This document shows positions 7,024 through 13,633 of a DNA stretch of 32,342 nt, piece after piece (positions within the stretch are counted from its first letter, which is position 1; every line of letters starts with the position of its first letter). The notes under the pieces are model-generated. The model saw only the letters and a program-made list of their open reading frames with translations, ran no database searches and was not told the origin of the DNA. This DNA comes from a virus: the IMG/VR virus record IMGVR_UViG_3300031839_002061, positions 1 to 32,342 of that record, one strand, 5' to 3'. The position numbers and the translations under genes are program-made.

Positions 7024-8428
7024 CCACCATCACATCGGAAACCACCCGACCCTGACGCTGAGCTTCGCCCCCGAGCGGATCGAGAGGTGGCCGCTGGCCA
7101 AGCTCCAGCCCTACGCGAAGAACGCGAAGGTGCACGGGCCCGACCAGGTCGCGAAGATCGCCGCCAGCATGGCCGAGTTCGGCTGGACCGTGCCCTGTCT
7201 CGTCGGCGAAGACGGCGAGTTGATCGCGGGCCACGGACGGGTGCTGGCCGCGACGCAGCTGGGGCTGACCGAAGCGCCGGTGATCGTGCTCGGGCACCTG
7301 ACCGAGGCGCAGCGGCGTGCCTACCGCATCGCCGACAACCGGCTGGCTGAAAGCCCGTGGGACGAGGCGCTGCTCTCGGCCGAGCTGCAGGACCTGCTGG
7401 CCGACGACTACGACCTGTCGCTCGTGGGCTTCTCCGATGGCGAGCTCGACAAGCTCCTGGCTTTCGATCCGGACGGGGGCGGTGAAGAAGAGGGTGGCAC
7501 CGGGGGCTCGGTACCTCCGGTGACCATCCCCGAACCGCCGCGCAATCCGGCCTCGCGCACCGGCGATCTGTGGATCCTCGGCGATCACCGTCTGCTCTGC
7601 GGTGACAGCACCAGCGCTGCTGACGTGCGCCGCCTGATGAACGGCGAGCGCGCGATCCTGTTCGCGACCGACCCGCCGTATCTGGTGGACTATGACGGTT
7701 CGAACCATCCGACGCGCAACAAGGATTGGTCTGCCTCCTATGGCACCACCTGGGACGACTCCTCGCAGGGTGCCGAGCTCTACGACGGGTTCATCGCTGC
7801 GGCCGTGGCCGAGGCCATTGCTGACAATGCCGCGTGGTATTGCTGGCACGCCTCGCGCCGCCAGGCGATGCTGGAGGCCTGCTGGGAGAAGGCCGGGGCC
7901 TTCGTCCATCAGCAGATCATCGGGGTGAAGGACCGCGGGGTTCTGACCCGCTCGCATTACCTCTGGAAACACGAGCCCTGTTTCATGGGCTGGCGCCGCC
8001 CGAACCGCCCGCCGAAGGTGGCCGAAGAAACTCTGCCGTCGACATGGGCGCTGCCCAGCTTCGCTAAGGACGAGCGGCCCGACCACCCCACGCCGAAACC
8101 GCTGGACGCGTTCGGGATCCCGATGCGCCAACATGTGGCGCGGGGCGGCCTCTGCTACGAGCCCTTCTCGGGCTCGGGTTCGCAGATCATGGCGGGCGAA
8201 GCCAACGGCCGCCGCGTCTTCGCGATGGAGATCAGCCCGGCCTACGTCGATGTCGCCGTGGAACGCTGGCAGGCCGAGACCGGCCGCGACGCGATCCTAG
8301 ACGGCGACGGTCGGACCTTCGCGCAGGTGAGAACCGAGCGGCTGGGCGACGATGCCGAGGCCCGGGCCGATACGCCGGACCCGGACGCCGTCCCCGAACC
8401 CGCGCGAAAGCGCCAGACCGCCGCGTGA
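6980..8428 (+). CDS. DNA methyltransferase with N-terminal ParB/Srx-like domain (beta-class, DPPY)
   Basis: Methylates adenine or N4-cytosine in phage DNA. Numbering from the alternative ATG at 6935 (497 aa): a ParB/sulfiredoxin-like domain at about 50-170 with GHGR (99-102), then a methyltransferase with DPPY (246-249, motif IV), HPTPKP (384-389) and FSGSGSQ (411-417, the AdoMet-binding motif I). The order motif IV before motif I marks the beta class. The fusion of ParB-like and methyltransferase domains is common in phages and prophages. The start is uncertain: ATG 6935 and ATG 6980 both lie inside a long inverted repeat with no clear ribosome site, and family-like sequence begins only near LTLSFAPERIE (about 7050). 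A non-ATG start there is possible. The next gene begins 1 base after the stop. Confidence 0.88.
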   Translation: MESSAASGVRNPASIHHHIGNHPTLTLSFAPERIERWPLAKLQPYAKNAKVHGPDQVAKIAASMAEFGWTVPCLVGEDGELIAGHGRVLAATQLGLTEAPVIVLGHLTEAQRRAYRIADNRLAESPWDEALLSAELQDLLADDYDLSLVGFSDGELDKLLAFDPDGGGEEEGGTGGSVPPVTIPEPPRNPASRTGDLWILGDHRLLCGDSTSAADVRRLMNGERAILFATDPPYLVDYDGSNHPTRNKDWSASYGTTWDDSSQGAELYDGFIAAAVAEAIADNAAWYCWHASRRQAMLEACWEKAGAFVHQQIIGVKDRGVLTRSHYLWKHEPCFMGWRRPNRPPKVAEETLPSTWALPSFAKDERPDHPTPKPLDAFGIPMRQHVARGGLCYEPFSGSGSQIMAGEANGRRVFAMEISPAYVDVAVERWQAETGRDAILDGDGRTFAQVRTERLGDDAEARADTPDPDAVPEPARKRQTAA

Positions 8429-8429
8429 C

Positions 8430-9527
8430 ATGCATGACCTGGCTTTACCTTCCTCCGGACGCGCTTCCGGGGCCGGAGACGCATGCCTGTTCGGCCTCTC
8501 CCTCTGCTCTGGCGCGGGCGGGCTCGACCTCGGGCTTGCCATCGCCATCCCTGGATATCGTGCTGTGGGCCATGTCGAACGGGAAACCTTCGCCGCAGCC
8601 ACTCTCGTGGCGCGGATGGAAGACGCGTCCCTGGATCAGGCTGTTGTCTGGGACGATGTTGCCACCTTCGACGGCCGACCGTGGCGCGGCGCGGTGGACA
8701 TCGTCACTGCGGGCTATCCGTGCCAGCCGTTCTCCGTCGCGGGCAAACGCCGGGGTGCCGATGACCCGCGCCACCTCTGGCCCCATGTCGCCCGCATCAT
8801 CGACGAGGTCGAGCCACCCTTCGTCTTCCTCGAGAATGTCGCCCATCATCTCCGCCTCGGCTTCCCCGAAGTCGCCAGCGGACTGGTCGGCATGGGCTAC
8901 CGCCTTGCGGCAGGCCTCTTCACGGCGGCGGAAGTCGGCGCGCCTCACAAGCGGGAACGCCTGTTCATCCTCGCCATCCGCGAGGGGGACGAGCTGGCCG
9001 ACCCCGCGCGCCTGCTCTGGGACCCGGTCGAGTGGCGGGAACCGGACGGAAATGATGCGGCTATGGCCGACGCCGAGGGCCAGCGCCAACGAGAACCGGC
9101 AGACGAAACCGACACCATCACAGGAAGCCGGTCAGCACGGGATGAACCTTGCGACCACGGCCGCAATGTGGCCGACACCTATGGCCAACGACGGATGCAA
9201 GCCAAGTGCGGGCAATCGCCGGTCGGCCGATCTGACCCATTCGGCGGGGATGTGGATGACGCCAACGGCTCGGGACCACAAGGATGGCGCGACGACACTG
9301 GCGAACACGCCGGTGAACGGCCTGCTTGGCCGCCAGGTCCTGGTGACGCCGATGGCTGGGAGCGATACCTCCGATGCGCGCCGGACCTTGAACCCGCTGT
9401 TCGTCGAGGCGCTGATGGGCTGGCCCACCGGGTGGACCGGCTTCGCCTCTGTGGTAACGGCGTGGTCCCCCTGGTTGCAGCGCATGCGCTGCGAACTTTG
9501 GCGGCTGAACTGCTGGCCGATGGATGA
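8430..9527 (+). CDS. DNA (cytosine-5-)-methyltransferase
   Basis: A 365-residue C5-cytosine methyltransferase. Motifs: LCSGAGGLDLG (25-35, motif I), GYPCQPFS with catalytic C98 (motif IV), FLENV with E135 (motif VI), KRERLF (174-179, motif VIII-like), a variable target-recognition region (~205-310) with repeated ADA/ADT elements, and CGNGVVPLVAAHALRTLA (341-358, motifs IX-X). ATG 8430 just after the preceding stop is chosen; longer in-frame starts lie in the upstream gene. Codon use changes in the last third: by rough hand count, G/C at third positions drops from about 80% to about 60% after base 9060, while the +1 frame there stays near 80%. All catalytic motifs are intact, so activity is likely. 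Probable role: protection from restriction. Confidence 0.88.
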   Translation: MHDLALPSSGRASGAGDACLFGLSLCSGAGGLDLGLAIAIPGYRAVGHVERETFAAATLVARMEDASLDQAVVWDDVATFDGRPWRGAVDIVTAGYPCQPFSVAGKRRGADDPRHLWPHVARIIDEVEPPFVFLENVAHHLRLGFPEVASGLVGMGYRLAAGLFTAAEVGAPHKRERLFILAIREGDELADPARLLWDPVEWREPDGNDAAMADAEGQRQREPADETDTITGSRSARDEPCDHGRNVADTYGQRRMQAKCGQSPVGRSDPFGGDVDDANGSGPQGWRDDTGEHAGERPAWPPGPGDADGWERYLRCAPDLEPAVRRGADGLAHRVDRLRLCGNGVVPLVAAHALRTLAAELLADG

Positions 9528-9540
9528 TGCAGCGGCATGA
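9052..9540 (+). CDS. alternative-frame 3' end of the C5-methyltransferase (WPTP-type region)
   Basis: The +1 frame over the last third of the methyltransferase is open and reads like the C-terminal region of another group of phage C5-methyltransferases: WPTPRASANE, MWPTPMANDG, MWMTPTARDHKDG, NGLLGRQV, then LNPLFVEALMGWPTGWTGF and a Trp/Arg-rich tail. From ATG 9052 it would be 162 residues. Third-position G+C looks higher here than in the main frame. Its stop overlaps the next gene as ATGA, as at most junctions in this block. It may be a separate internal product, a frameshift-derived alternative C-terminus, or a relic of an indel. The open frame extends further upstream (to 8425), but that part looks like a shadow. 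No start or shift site is proven. Confidence 0.4.
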   Translation: MMRLWPTPRASANENRQTKPTPSQEAGQHGMNLATTAAMWPTPMANDGCKPSAGNRRSADLTHSAGMWMTPTARDHKDGATTLANTPVNGLLGRQVLVTPMAGSDTSDARRTLNPLFVEALMGWPTGWTGFASVVTAWSPWLQRMRCELWRLNCWPMDDAAA

Positions 9541-9761
9541 AGCAGTCCCGCCTCATGTCGCTGGTCGAGTCCGTCGCCAACGTGATCGTCGGCTACGGCG
9601 TCGCGGTCGTGACGCAGATCCTGATCTTTCCGATCTTCGGACTGCACACCACGCTGGCCCAGAACCTGAAGATGGGCGCCATCTTCACCATCGTGTCGAT
9701 AGCTCGTTCCTTCGCCTTGCGGCGGGTGTTCGAGGCGATCCGGATGCGGAGCGCCAAATGA
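9537..9761 (+). CDS. small membrane protein, DUF7220-like
   Basis: A 74-residue protein with two hydrophobic segments (about 13-34, ANVIVGYGVAVVTQILIFPI; and about 45-58, KMGAIFTIVSIARSF) and a basic C-terminus (RRVFEAIRMR). It probably sits in the inner membrane. I recall near-identical small proteins in Rhodobacterales prophages labelled DUF7220; function is not known. The ATG overlaps the TGA of the alternative methyltransferase frame and is 9 bases after the main-frame stop. It is the last rightward gene before the convergent pair. Confidence 0.75.
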   Translation: MKQSRLMSLVESVANVIVGYGVAVVTQILIFPIFGLHTTLAQNLKMGAIFTIVSIARSFALRRVFEAIRMRSAK

Positions 9762-9765
9762 TCGA

Positions 9766-9788
9766 CCGCCGCCCCGGAGGGACGGCGG
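9766..9788. terminator. hairpin between convergent genes
   Basis: CCGCCG (9766-9771) pairs with CGGCGG (9783-9788), then one mismatch, then CCC/GGG, with a 3-nt loop GGA. It sits in the short gap between the rightward membrane protein gene and the leftward DUF3489 gene. No T tract is present, so a bidirectional terminator is plausible but not certain. Confidence 0.45.
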
Positions 9789-9814
9789 CCATCAACTTGG
9801 CGGGGTCCGGCGCG

Positions 9815-10390
9815 TCAGGCGGCGGGGAGCTTGTATACGCGCCCCCGGTTTTCGACCTTCTCCGAGGTCACCTCGAGCCCGAGCTTCTTCTTCAACGCCC
9901 CGGCCATCGCGCCGCGCACCGTGTGCGACTGCCAGCCCGTCGCGGCCATGATCTCCTCGATTGTCGCGCCGTCCGGCGCGCGCAGCATGGCGATCAGCGT
10001 GGCCTGCTTCGTTCCCTCGCGCGGCGTGCGCGTCTTGGGCCCAGCCTTCGGTTCGGTGAGGGTGTCCGGCGCGGGCTCCTCGGTCGGCGCGTCGGTCGCG
10101 CCCGCAGGCGCGGTGTTCGCGTCGTCCGGCTCAATGCCGATGGCGGCGAGGCCTGCGTCGGTGGCGACCAGCGTAAGGCCGTGGCCGTCGCCGGTCTCGC
10201 GCCACATTGGCTCGCCCTTGCGCATGTCGGCGTCGACCTCTTCGAGGAAGCCCTTGGCGAGCATTGCGCCGACCACCTTTGCGGCAGCGCCACCCCGCAA
10301 GCTCTCGGGCAGCGGCAGGGCAATGTGCTCGGGCCGCTGGACGGCGGCGCTCAGGATCATGGCTTGGGTGTCGGAAAGCTTGGTCATCAT
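9815..10390 (-). CDS. DUF3489 domain protein (predicted DNA-binding)
   Basis: A 191-residue protein. The N-terminal ~75 residues resemble a winged helix (KLSDTQAMILSAAVQRPEHI, AAKVVGAMLAKGFLEEV). A Pro/Ala/Thr-rich linker follows at about 90-125. The C-terminal domain (TKQATLIAMLRAPDGATIEE, GWQSHTVRGAMAGALKKKLG, YKLPAA) matches the DUF3489 pattern, itself helix-turn-helix-like. Two ATGs are adjacent; the second (10387) is better spaced from GGAG. Two DNA-binding-like domains on a linker suggest a regulator, but the family has no defined function to my knowledge. It lies second in a leftward pair facing the packaging operon. Confidence 0.82.
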   Translation of the reverse strand: MMTKLSDTQAMILSAAVQRPEHIALPLPESLRGGAAAKVVGAMLAKGFLEEVDADMRKGEPMWRETGDGHGLTLVATDAGLAAIGIEPDDANTAPAGATDAPTEEPAPDTLTEPKAGPKTRTPREGTKQATLIAMLRAPDGATIEEIMAATGWQSHTVRGAMAGALKKKLGLEVTSEKVENRGRVYKLPAA

Positions 10391-10439
10391 CGTCTCCGGT
10401 ATCGGGGCGCGCAGGATGCGGGCCCTTCTACGAGGTCGA

Positions 10440-10457
10440 GCCCGCCAGTCGGCGGGC
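10440..10457 (-). repeat. hairpin between the two leftward genes
   Basis: GCCCGCC (10440-10446), loop AGTC, GGCGGGC (10451-10457). It lies after the 90-aa gene and before the DUF3489 start on the minus strand. No T tract follows on that strand, so it may attenuate or protect the transcript. Confidence 0.4.
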
Positions 10458-10477
10458 GGGACCGGGAGCGGGTCGTG

Positions 10478-10750
10478 TCACTCGGCGTGTTCGCCTTCAT
10501 TGAAGGCCATGTCGGTGATGCGCTTCAGGAGGCTGGCGTAGTGTTCGAGGGTGCCGACCATGGCCCAGCCCGCCTCGTCGGGATGGCAGTTGAAATGGTC
10601 GTCGCTGAGCGCCTGCAGACGGGAGAGCATCTCGTCGATCTCGGCCTTCTTGCCGATGAAGGCGGCGAGTGCCGCTTCCTTGTTCCGCCGGGCCTTCTCG
10701 GCGCGGAGTTCGTGGCGCGGGGTGGTGATCGGGTTCAGGCGGCTGGTCAT
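10478..10750 (-). CDS. 90-residue helical protein of unknown function
   Basis: Begins MTSRLNPITTPRHELRAEKA, followed by a charged helical stretch, then HFNCHPDEAGWAMVGTLEHY and a short acidic tail. No domain is recognised. A strong ribosome site (AAGGAG read on the minus strand) precedes the ATG at 10750. It is the first gene of the leftward pair and would be transcribed from the divergent region at 10751-10861. Its short size and position suggest an early or regulatory protein, but this is inference only. Confidence 0.7.
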   Translation of the reverse strand: MTSRLNPITTPRHELRAEKARRNKEAALAAFIGKKAEIDEMLSRLQALSDDHFNCHPDEAGWAMVGTLEHYASLLKRITDMAFNEGEHAE

Positions 10751-10861
10751 CGTGGTGGCTCCTTGGTGAGTTGCATCGCTTCGCTGGAGTGACGTTCGCT
10801 CTCTCCGCCGCGCTTATCAACTCGATAAGCACATGATTCAGAATGATAATCGGAGCCGCCG
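10751..10861. promoter_or_regulatory. divergent control region with a 7-bp inverted repeat
   Basis: The only divergent intergenic region in the window, between the leftward pair and the packaging/head operon. It contains GCTTATC (10812-10818), spacer AACTC, GATAAGC (10824-10830), a symmetric candidate operator, followed by A+T-rich ATGATTCAGAATGATAAT up to the ribosome site of the terminase small subunit gene. Clear -35/-10 boxes could not be assigned. Confidence 0.5.
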
Positions 10862-11458
10862 ATGCAGGGCATGAGCGAGCGCCAGTACGCCGCGCATGTC
10901 GGGCTGTCACGGGGTGCGATCCAGAAGGCGAAGGCGGCCGAGCGGCTGGTGCTCCATCCCGACGGCAGCATCAACGCGGCCGCCAGCGACGCCAGGCGTG
11001 CCGAGACGACGGACCCGTCGAAGACCCGCAAGCCGCCCGCGCCGAAGCTGAAACCTGTCCCCGAGGCGGCAGTGGCCGCTGTCGGCGACACGCTGCGCGA
11101 ACAGGGTCTGGCGGTCCCGGCGGTCGGGGGCGGCACGACTTTCCTGCAGGCGAAGACCGCGAACGAGGTGCTGAAGGCGCAGGAGCGGCGCATCCGGCTC
11201 CAGAAGCTGAAGGGGGAGTTGATCGAGCGGGCTCGCGCGCTGGCGCTGGTGTTCCGGCTGGCGCGGGAGGAGCGGGACGCATGGGTGATCTGGCCTGCAC
11301 GCGCGGCGGCGCTGATGGCGGCTGAGCTCTCGGCAGCATCCAGCGACGCGACGGGCCAGCAGATCACCGTGGAGCCGGCCGCGATGCAGAAGGTCCTGGA
11401 GAAACATGTACGCGCCCACCTCGACGAACTCGCCGAGGTCCGGCCCGACTTCCGGTGA
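10862..11458 (+). CDS. putative terminase small subunit (HTH DNA-recognition protein)
   Basis: A 198-residue protein directly upstream of the terminase large subunit. Its N-terminus (MSERQYAAHVGLSRGAIQKA) is a helix-turn-helix, as in Nu1-type small subunits that bind the packaging site. A low-complexity Ala/Pro linker follows, then a coiled helical region (LKAQERRIRLQKLKGELIER) that could oligomerise. The ATG at 10862 follows CGGAG at good spacing; M4 at 10871 is a possible alternative. The 3' end overlaps the large subunit gene by 53 bases. The terminase role rests on position and fold; the family itself is poorly conserved. Confidence 0.7.
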   Translation: MQGMSERQYAAHVGLSRGAIQKAKAAERLVLHPDGSINAAASDARRAETTDPSKTRKPPAPKLKPVPEAAVAAVGDTLREQGLAVPAVGGGTTFLQAKTANEVLKAQERRIRLQKLKGELIERARALALVFRLAREERDAWVIWPARAAALMAAELSAASSDATGQQITVEPAAMQKVLEKHVRAHLDELAEVRPDFR

Positions 11459-13409
11459 GAGCGGCGATGGCCTGACGGACTTCGACGGCGCGGGCGAGAT
11501 CCTGCGCGCCTGGGGTAGCGGGCTGCGGCCCGACCCGGACCTGACCGTCTCGGAATGGGCGGACCGGCACCGCATGCTCTCGGGCCGCACCTCGGCCGAA
11601 CCCGGGCGGTATCGCACGGTGCGCACGCCCTACATGCGCGAGATCATGGACCGGCTGAGCCCCGGCGATCCCACGCAGCGGATCGTGTTCATGAAGGCCG
11701 CGCAGGTCGGCGCGACCGAGGCAGGCAACAACTGGATCGGCTTTGCCATCCACCAGGCGCCGGGGCCAATGCTTGCGGTCCAGCCGACGGTGGAGCTGGC
11801 CAAGCGGAACTCGCGCCAGCGGATCGACCCGCTGATCGAGGAAAGCCCGGAACTTCGCGAGCGGGTCAAACCGGCGCGCTCGCGCGACGCGGGCAACACG
11901 ATGCTGTCGAAGGAGTTCGCGGGTGGGATCCTGATCATGACCGGGGCGAACTCGGCGGTCGGGCTGCGCTCGACCCCGGCGCGGTACATCTTTCTGGACG
12001 AGGTTGATGCCTATCCGGCCTCGGCCGACGAGGAAGGCGACCCGGTCACGCTGGCGGAAGCGCGGTCGCTGACCTTCGCGCATCGGCGCAAGGTATTCCT
12101 GGTCTCGACGCCGACGATCCGCGGGCTGTCGCGCATCGAGCGGGAGTTCGAGGCGAGCGACCAGCGCCGGTTCTTCGTGCCGTGCCCGCATTGCGGTGCG
12201 ATGCAGTGGCTGAAGTTCGACCGGCTGCGCTGGCAGAAGGGCCGCCTGGAAACCGCGGAGTATCACTGCGAGGGCTGCGAGACGCCCATCGCGGAGCACC
12301 ACAAGACGGCGATGCTGGAGGGCGGCGAGTGGCGGGCGACCGCCACGGCTGCCGATCCGACCACGGTCGGGTATCACCTCTCGGCGCTCTATTCGCCGAT
12401 CGGCTGGCTGAGCTGGGAGCGGATCGTGCGGGCATGGGACGCGGCACAGGGGTCGGACGAGGCGATCAAGGCGTTCCGCAACACGATCCTCGGCGAGACC
12501 TGGGTCGAGACCGGGGAGGCCCCCGACTGGCAGCGGCTCTACGACCGGCGCGAGCGTTGGACCTCCGGCACCGTGCCTGCGGGCGGGCTGTTCCTGACCG
12601 CCGGGGCCGACGTCCAGAAGGACCGGATCGAGGTCGATGTCTGGGCCTGGGGCCGTGGTCTTGAGTCTTGGCTGGTCGATCACGTCGTCATCGAGGGCGG
12701 GCCGGATCGGCATGACGCCTGGTCGGAGCTGACCGCGCTGCTGGACAAAAGCTGGCTGCATGAACGCGGCGCGCATCTCAGGATCGCGCGGCTGGCCATC
12801 GACACGGGCTACGAGGCCCCGGCGGTCTATTCCTGGTCGCGGGCGCAAGGCTTCGCACAGGTGTCGCCTGTGAAGGGCGTCGAGGGGTTCAACCGCTCGA
12901 GCCCGGTATCGGGGCCGACCTTCGTCGACGCGACCGAAGGCGGGAAACGCCTGCGGCGCGGGGCGCGGCTCTGGACCGTGGCGGTCTCGACCTTCAAGGC
13001 CGAGACCTACCGCTTCCTGCGGCTGGCGCGCCCGACCGAGGAGGACCTGGCCGACGGGGCGGCGTTCCCGCCCGGCTCGGTGCATCTGCCGCACTGGGTC
13101 GAGAACGAATGGCTGAAGCAGTTGGTGGCCGAGCAGCTGGTGACGGTGCGCACGAAGCGCGGCTTCGCCCGGCTGGAATGGCAGAAGCTGCGCGAGCGGA
13201 ACGAGGCGCTGGATTGCCGGGTCTACGCCCGCGCCGCCGCCTGGATCGCGGGCGCGGATCGCTGGCCGGAAGCCCGCTGGGCCGATCTGGAAGACCAGCT
13301 TGGCGTGGCCAGCGCGGCGGACGCCGGTGCCGGAACCACGGGCAAGCCGCGCGCCGAGCGGCGGATGGCGCCGCGCCGACGCACGGTGCGGTCGCGTTAC
13401 ATGGGGTGA
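11406..13409 (+). CDS. terminase large subunit, GpA family
   Basis: A 667-residue packaging motor and nuclease of the lambda gpA type. ATPase: MKAAQVGATEA near residue 96 (deviating Walker A) and YIFLDEVDAYP near 194 (Walker B). A zinc-finger-like pair CPHC (~259) and CEGC (~288) is typical of GpA. The nuclease half shows AGADVQKDRIEVDVWAWG near 399 and AIDTGYEAPAV near 464, with acidic metal-binding residues. The Arg-rich C-terminus (PRRRTVRSRYMG) may contact the portal. No later in-frame ATG lies before the conserved part, so the 53-base overlap with the small subunit gene is accepted. Length is normal for the family. Confidence 0.93.
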   Translation: MYAPTSTNSPRSGPTSGESGDGLTDFDGAGEILRAWGSGLRPDPDLTVSEWADRHRMLSGRTSAEPGRYRTVRTPYMREIMDRLSPGDPTQRIVFMKAAQVGATEAGNNWIGFAIHQAPGPMLAVQPTVELAKRNSRQRIDPLIEESPELRERVKPARSRDAGNTMLSKEFAGGILIMTGANSAVGLRSTPARYIFLDEVDAYPASADEEGDPVTLAEARSLTFAHRRKVFLVSTPTIRGLSRIEREFEASDQRRFFVPCPHCGAMQWLKFDRLRWQKGRLETAEYHCEGCETPIAEHHKTAMLEGGEWRATATAADPTTVGYHLSALYSPIGWLSWERIVRAWDAAQGSDEAIKAFRNTILGETWVETGEAPDWQRLYDRRERWTSGTVPAGGLFLTAGADVQKDRIEVDVWAWGRGLESWLVDHVVIEGGPDRHDAWSELTALLDKSWLHERGAHLRIARLAIDTGYEAPAVYSWSRAQGFAQVSPVKGVEGFNRSSPVSGPTFVDATEGGKRLRRGARLWTVAVSTFKAETYRFLRLARPTEEDLADGAAFPPGSVHLPHWVENEWLKQLVAEQLVTVRTKRGFARLEWQKLRERNEALDCRVYARAAAWIAGADRWPEARWADLEDQLGVASAADAGAGTTGKPRAERRMAPRRRTVRSRYMG

Positions 13410-13414
13410 TCACG

Positions 13415-13630
13415 ATGGCCACGGTGTTGGAACTGCGCGCCCGCCGCGAGGCACTGGCCGCGCAACGGTCCTCCGGCGTGGCGCGGGTCAGCTATGACGG
13501 CAAGACCGTGGATTATCGCAGCGTGGCCGAGATCGACCGGGCGATCGAGGCGGTGGATCGCGAGATCGCCGATGCCGAGGGACGTCGCATCGTCCGCCAT
13601 GTGCGCATCACGACTTCCAAAGGGCTGTAA
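13415..13630 (+). CDS. gpW-like head-tail joining protein
   Basis: A 71-residue protein starting at 13415, between terminase and portal where lambda has gpW. It reads as two helices around a beta hairpin: VLELRARREALAAQRSSG, RVSYDGKTVDYRS, then VAEIDRAIEAVDREIADAEG, which is the gpW fold pattern. Longer upstream in-frame versions start inside the terminase gene and are shadows. The gap to the portal is 3 bases. Expected role: sealing the filled head and providing the tail attachment surface. Confidence 0.75.
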   Translation: MATVLELRARREALAAQRSSGVARVSYDGKTVDYRSVAEIDRAIEAVDREIADAEGRRIVRHVRITTSKGL

Positions 13631-13633
13631 TTC

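Noticed and set aside
9524-10792. 422-codon rightward open frame across the leftward pair
   Set aside because: Composition is Arg/Gly/Pro-rich without motifs, while the leftward frames encode a DUF3489 pattern and have proper ribosome sites.
11364-13094. 576-codon open frame antisense to the terminase
   Set aside because: Same shadow effect; the terminase frame carries ATPase, zinc and nuclease motifs.
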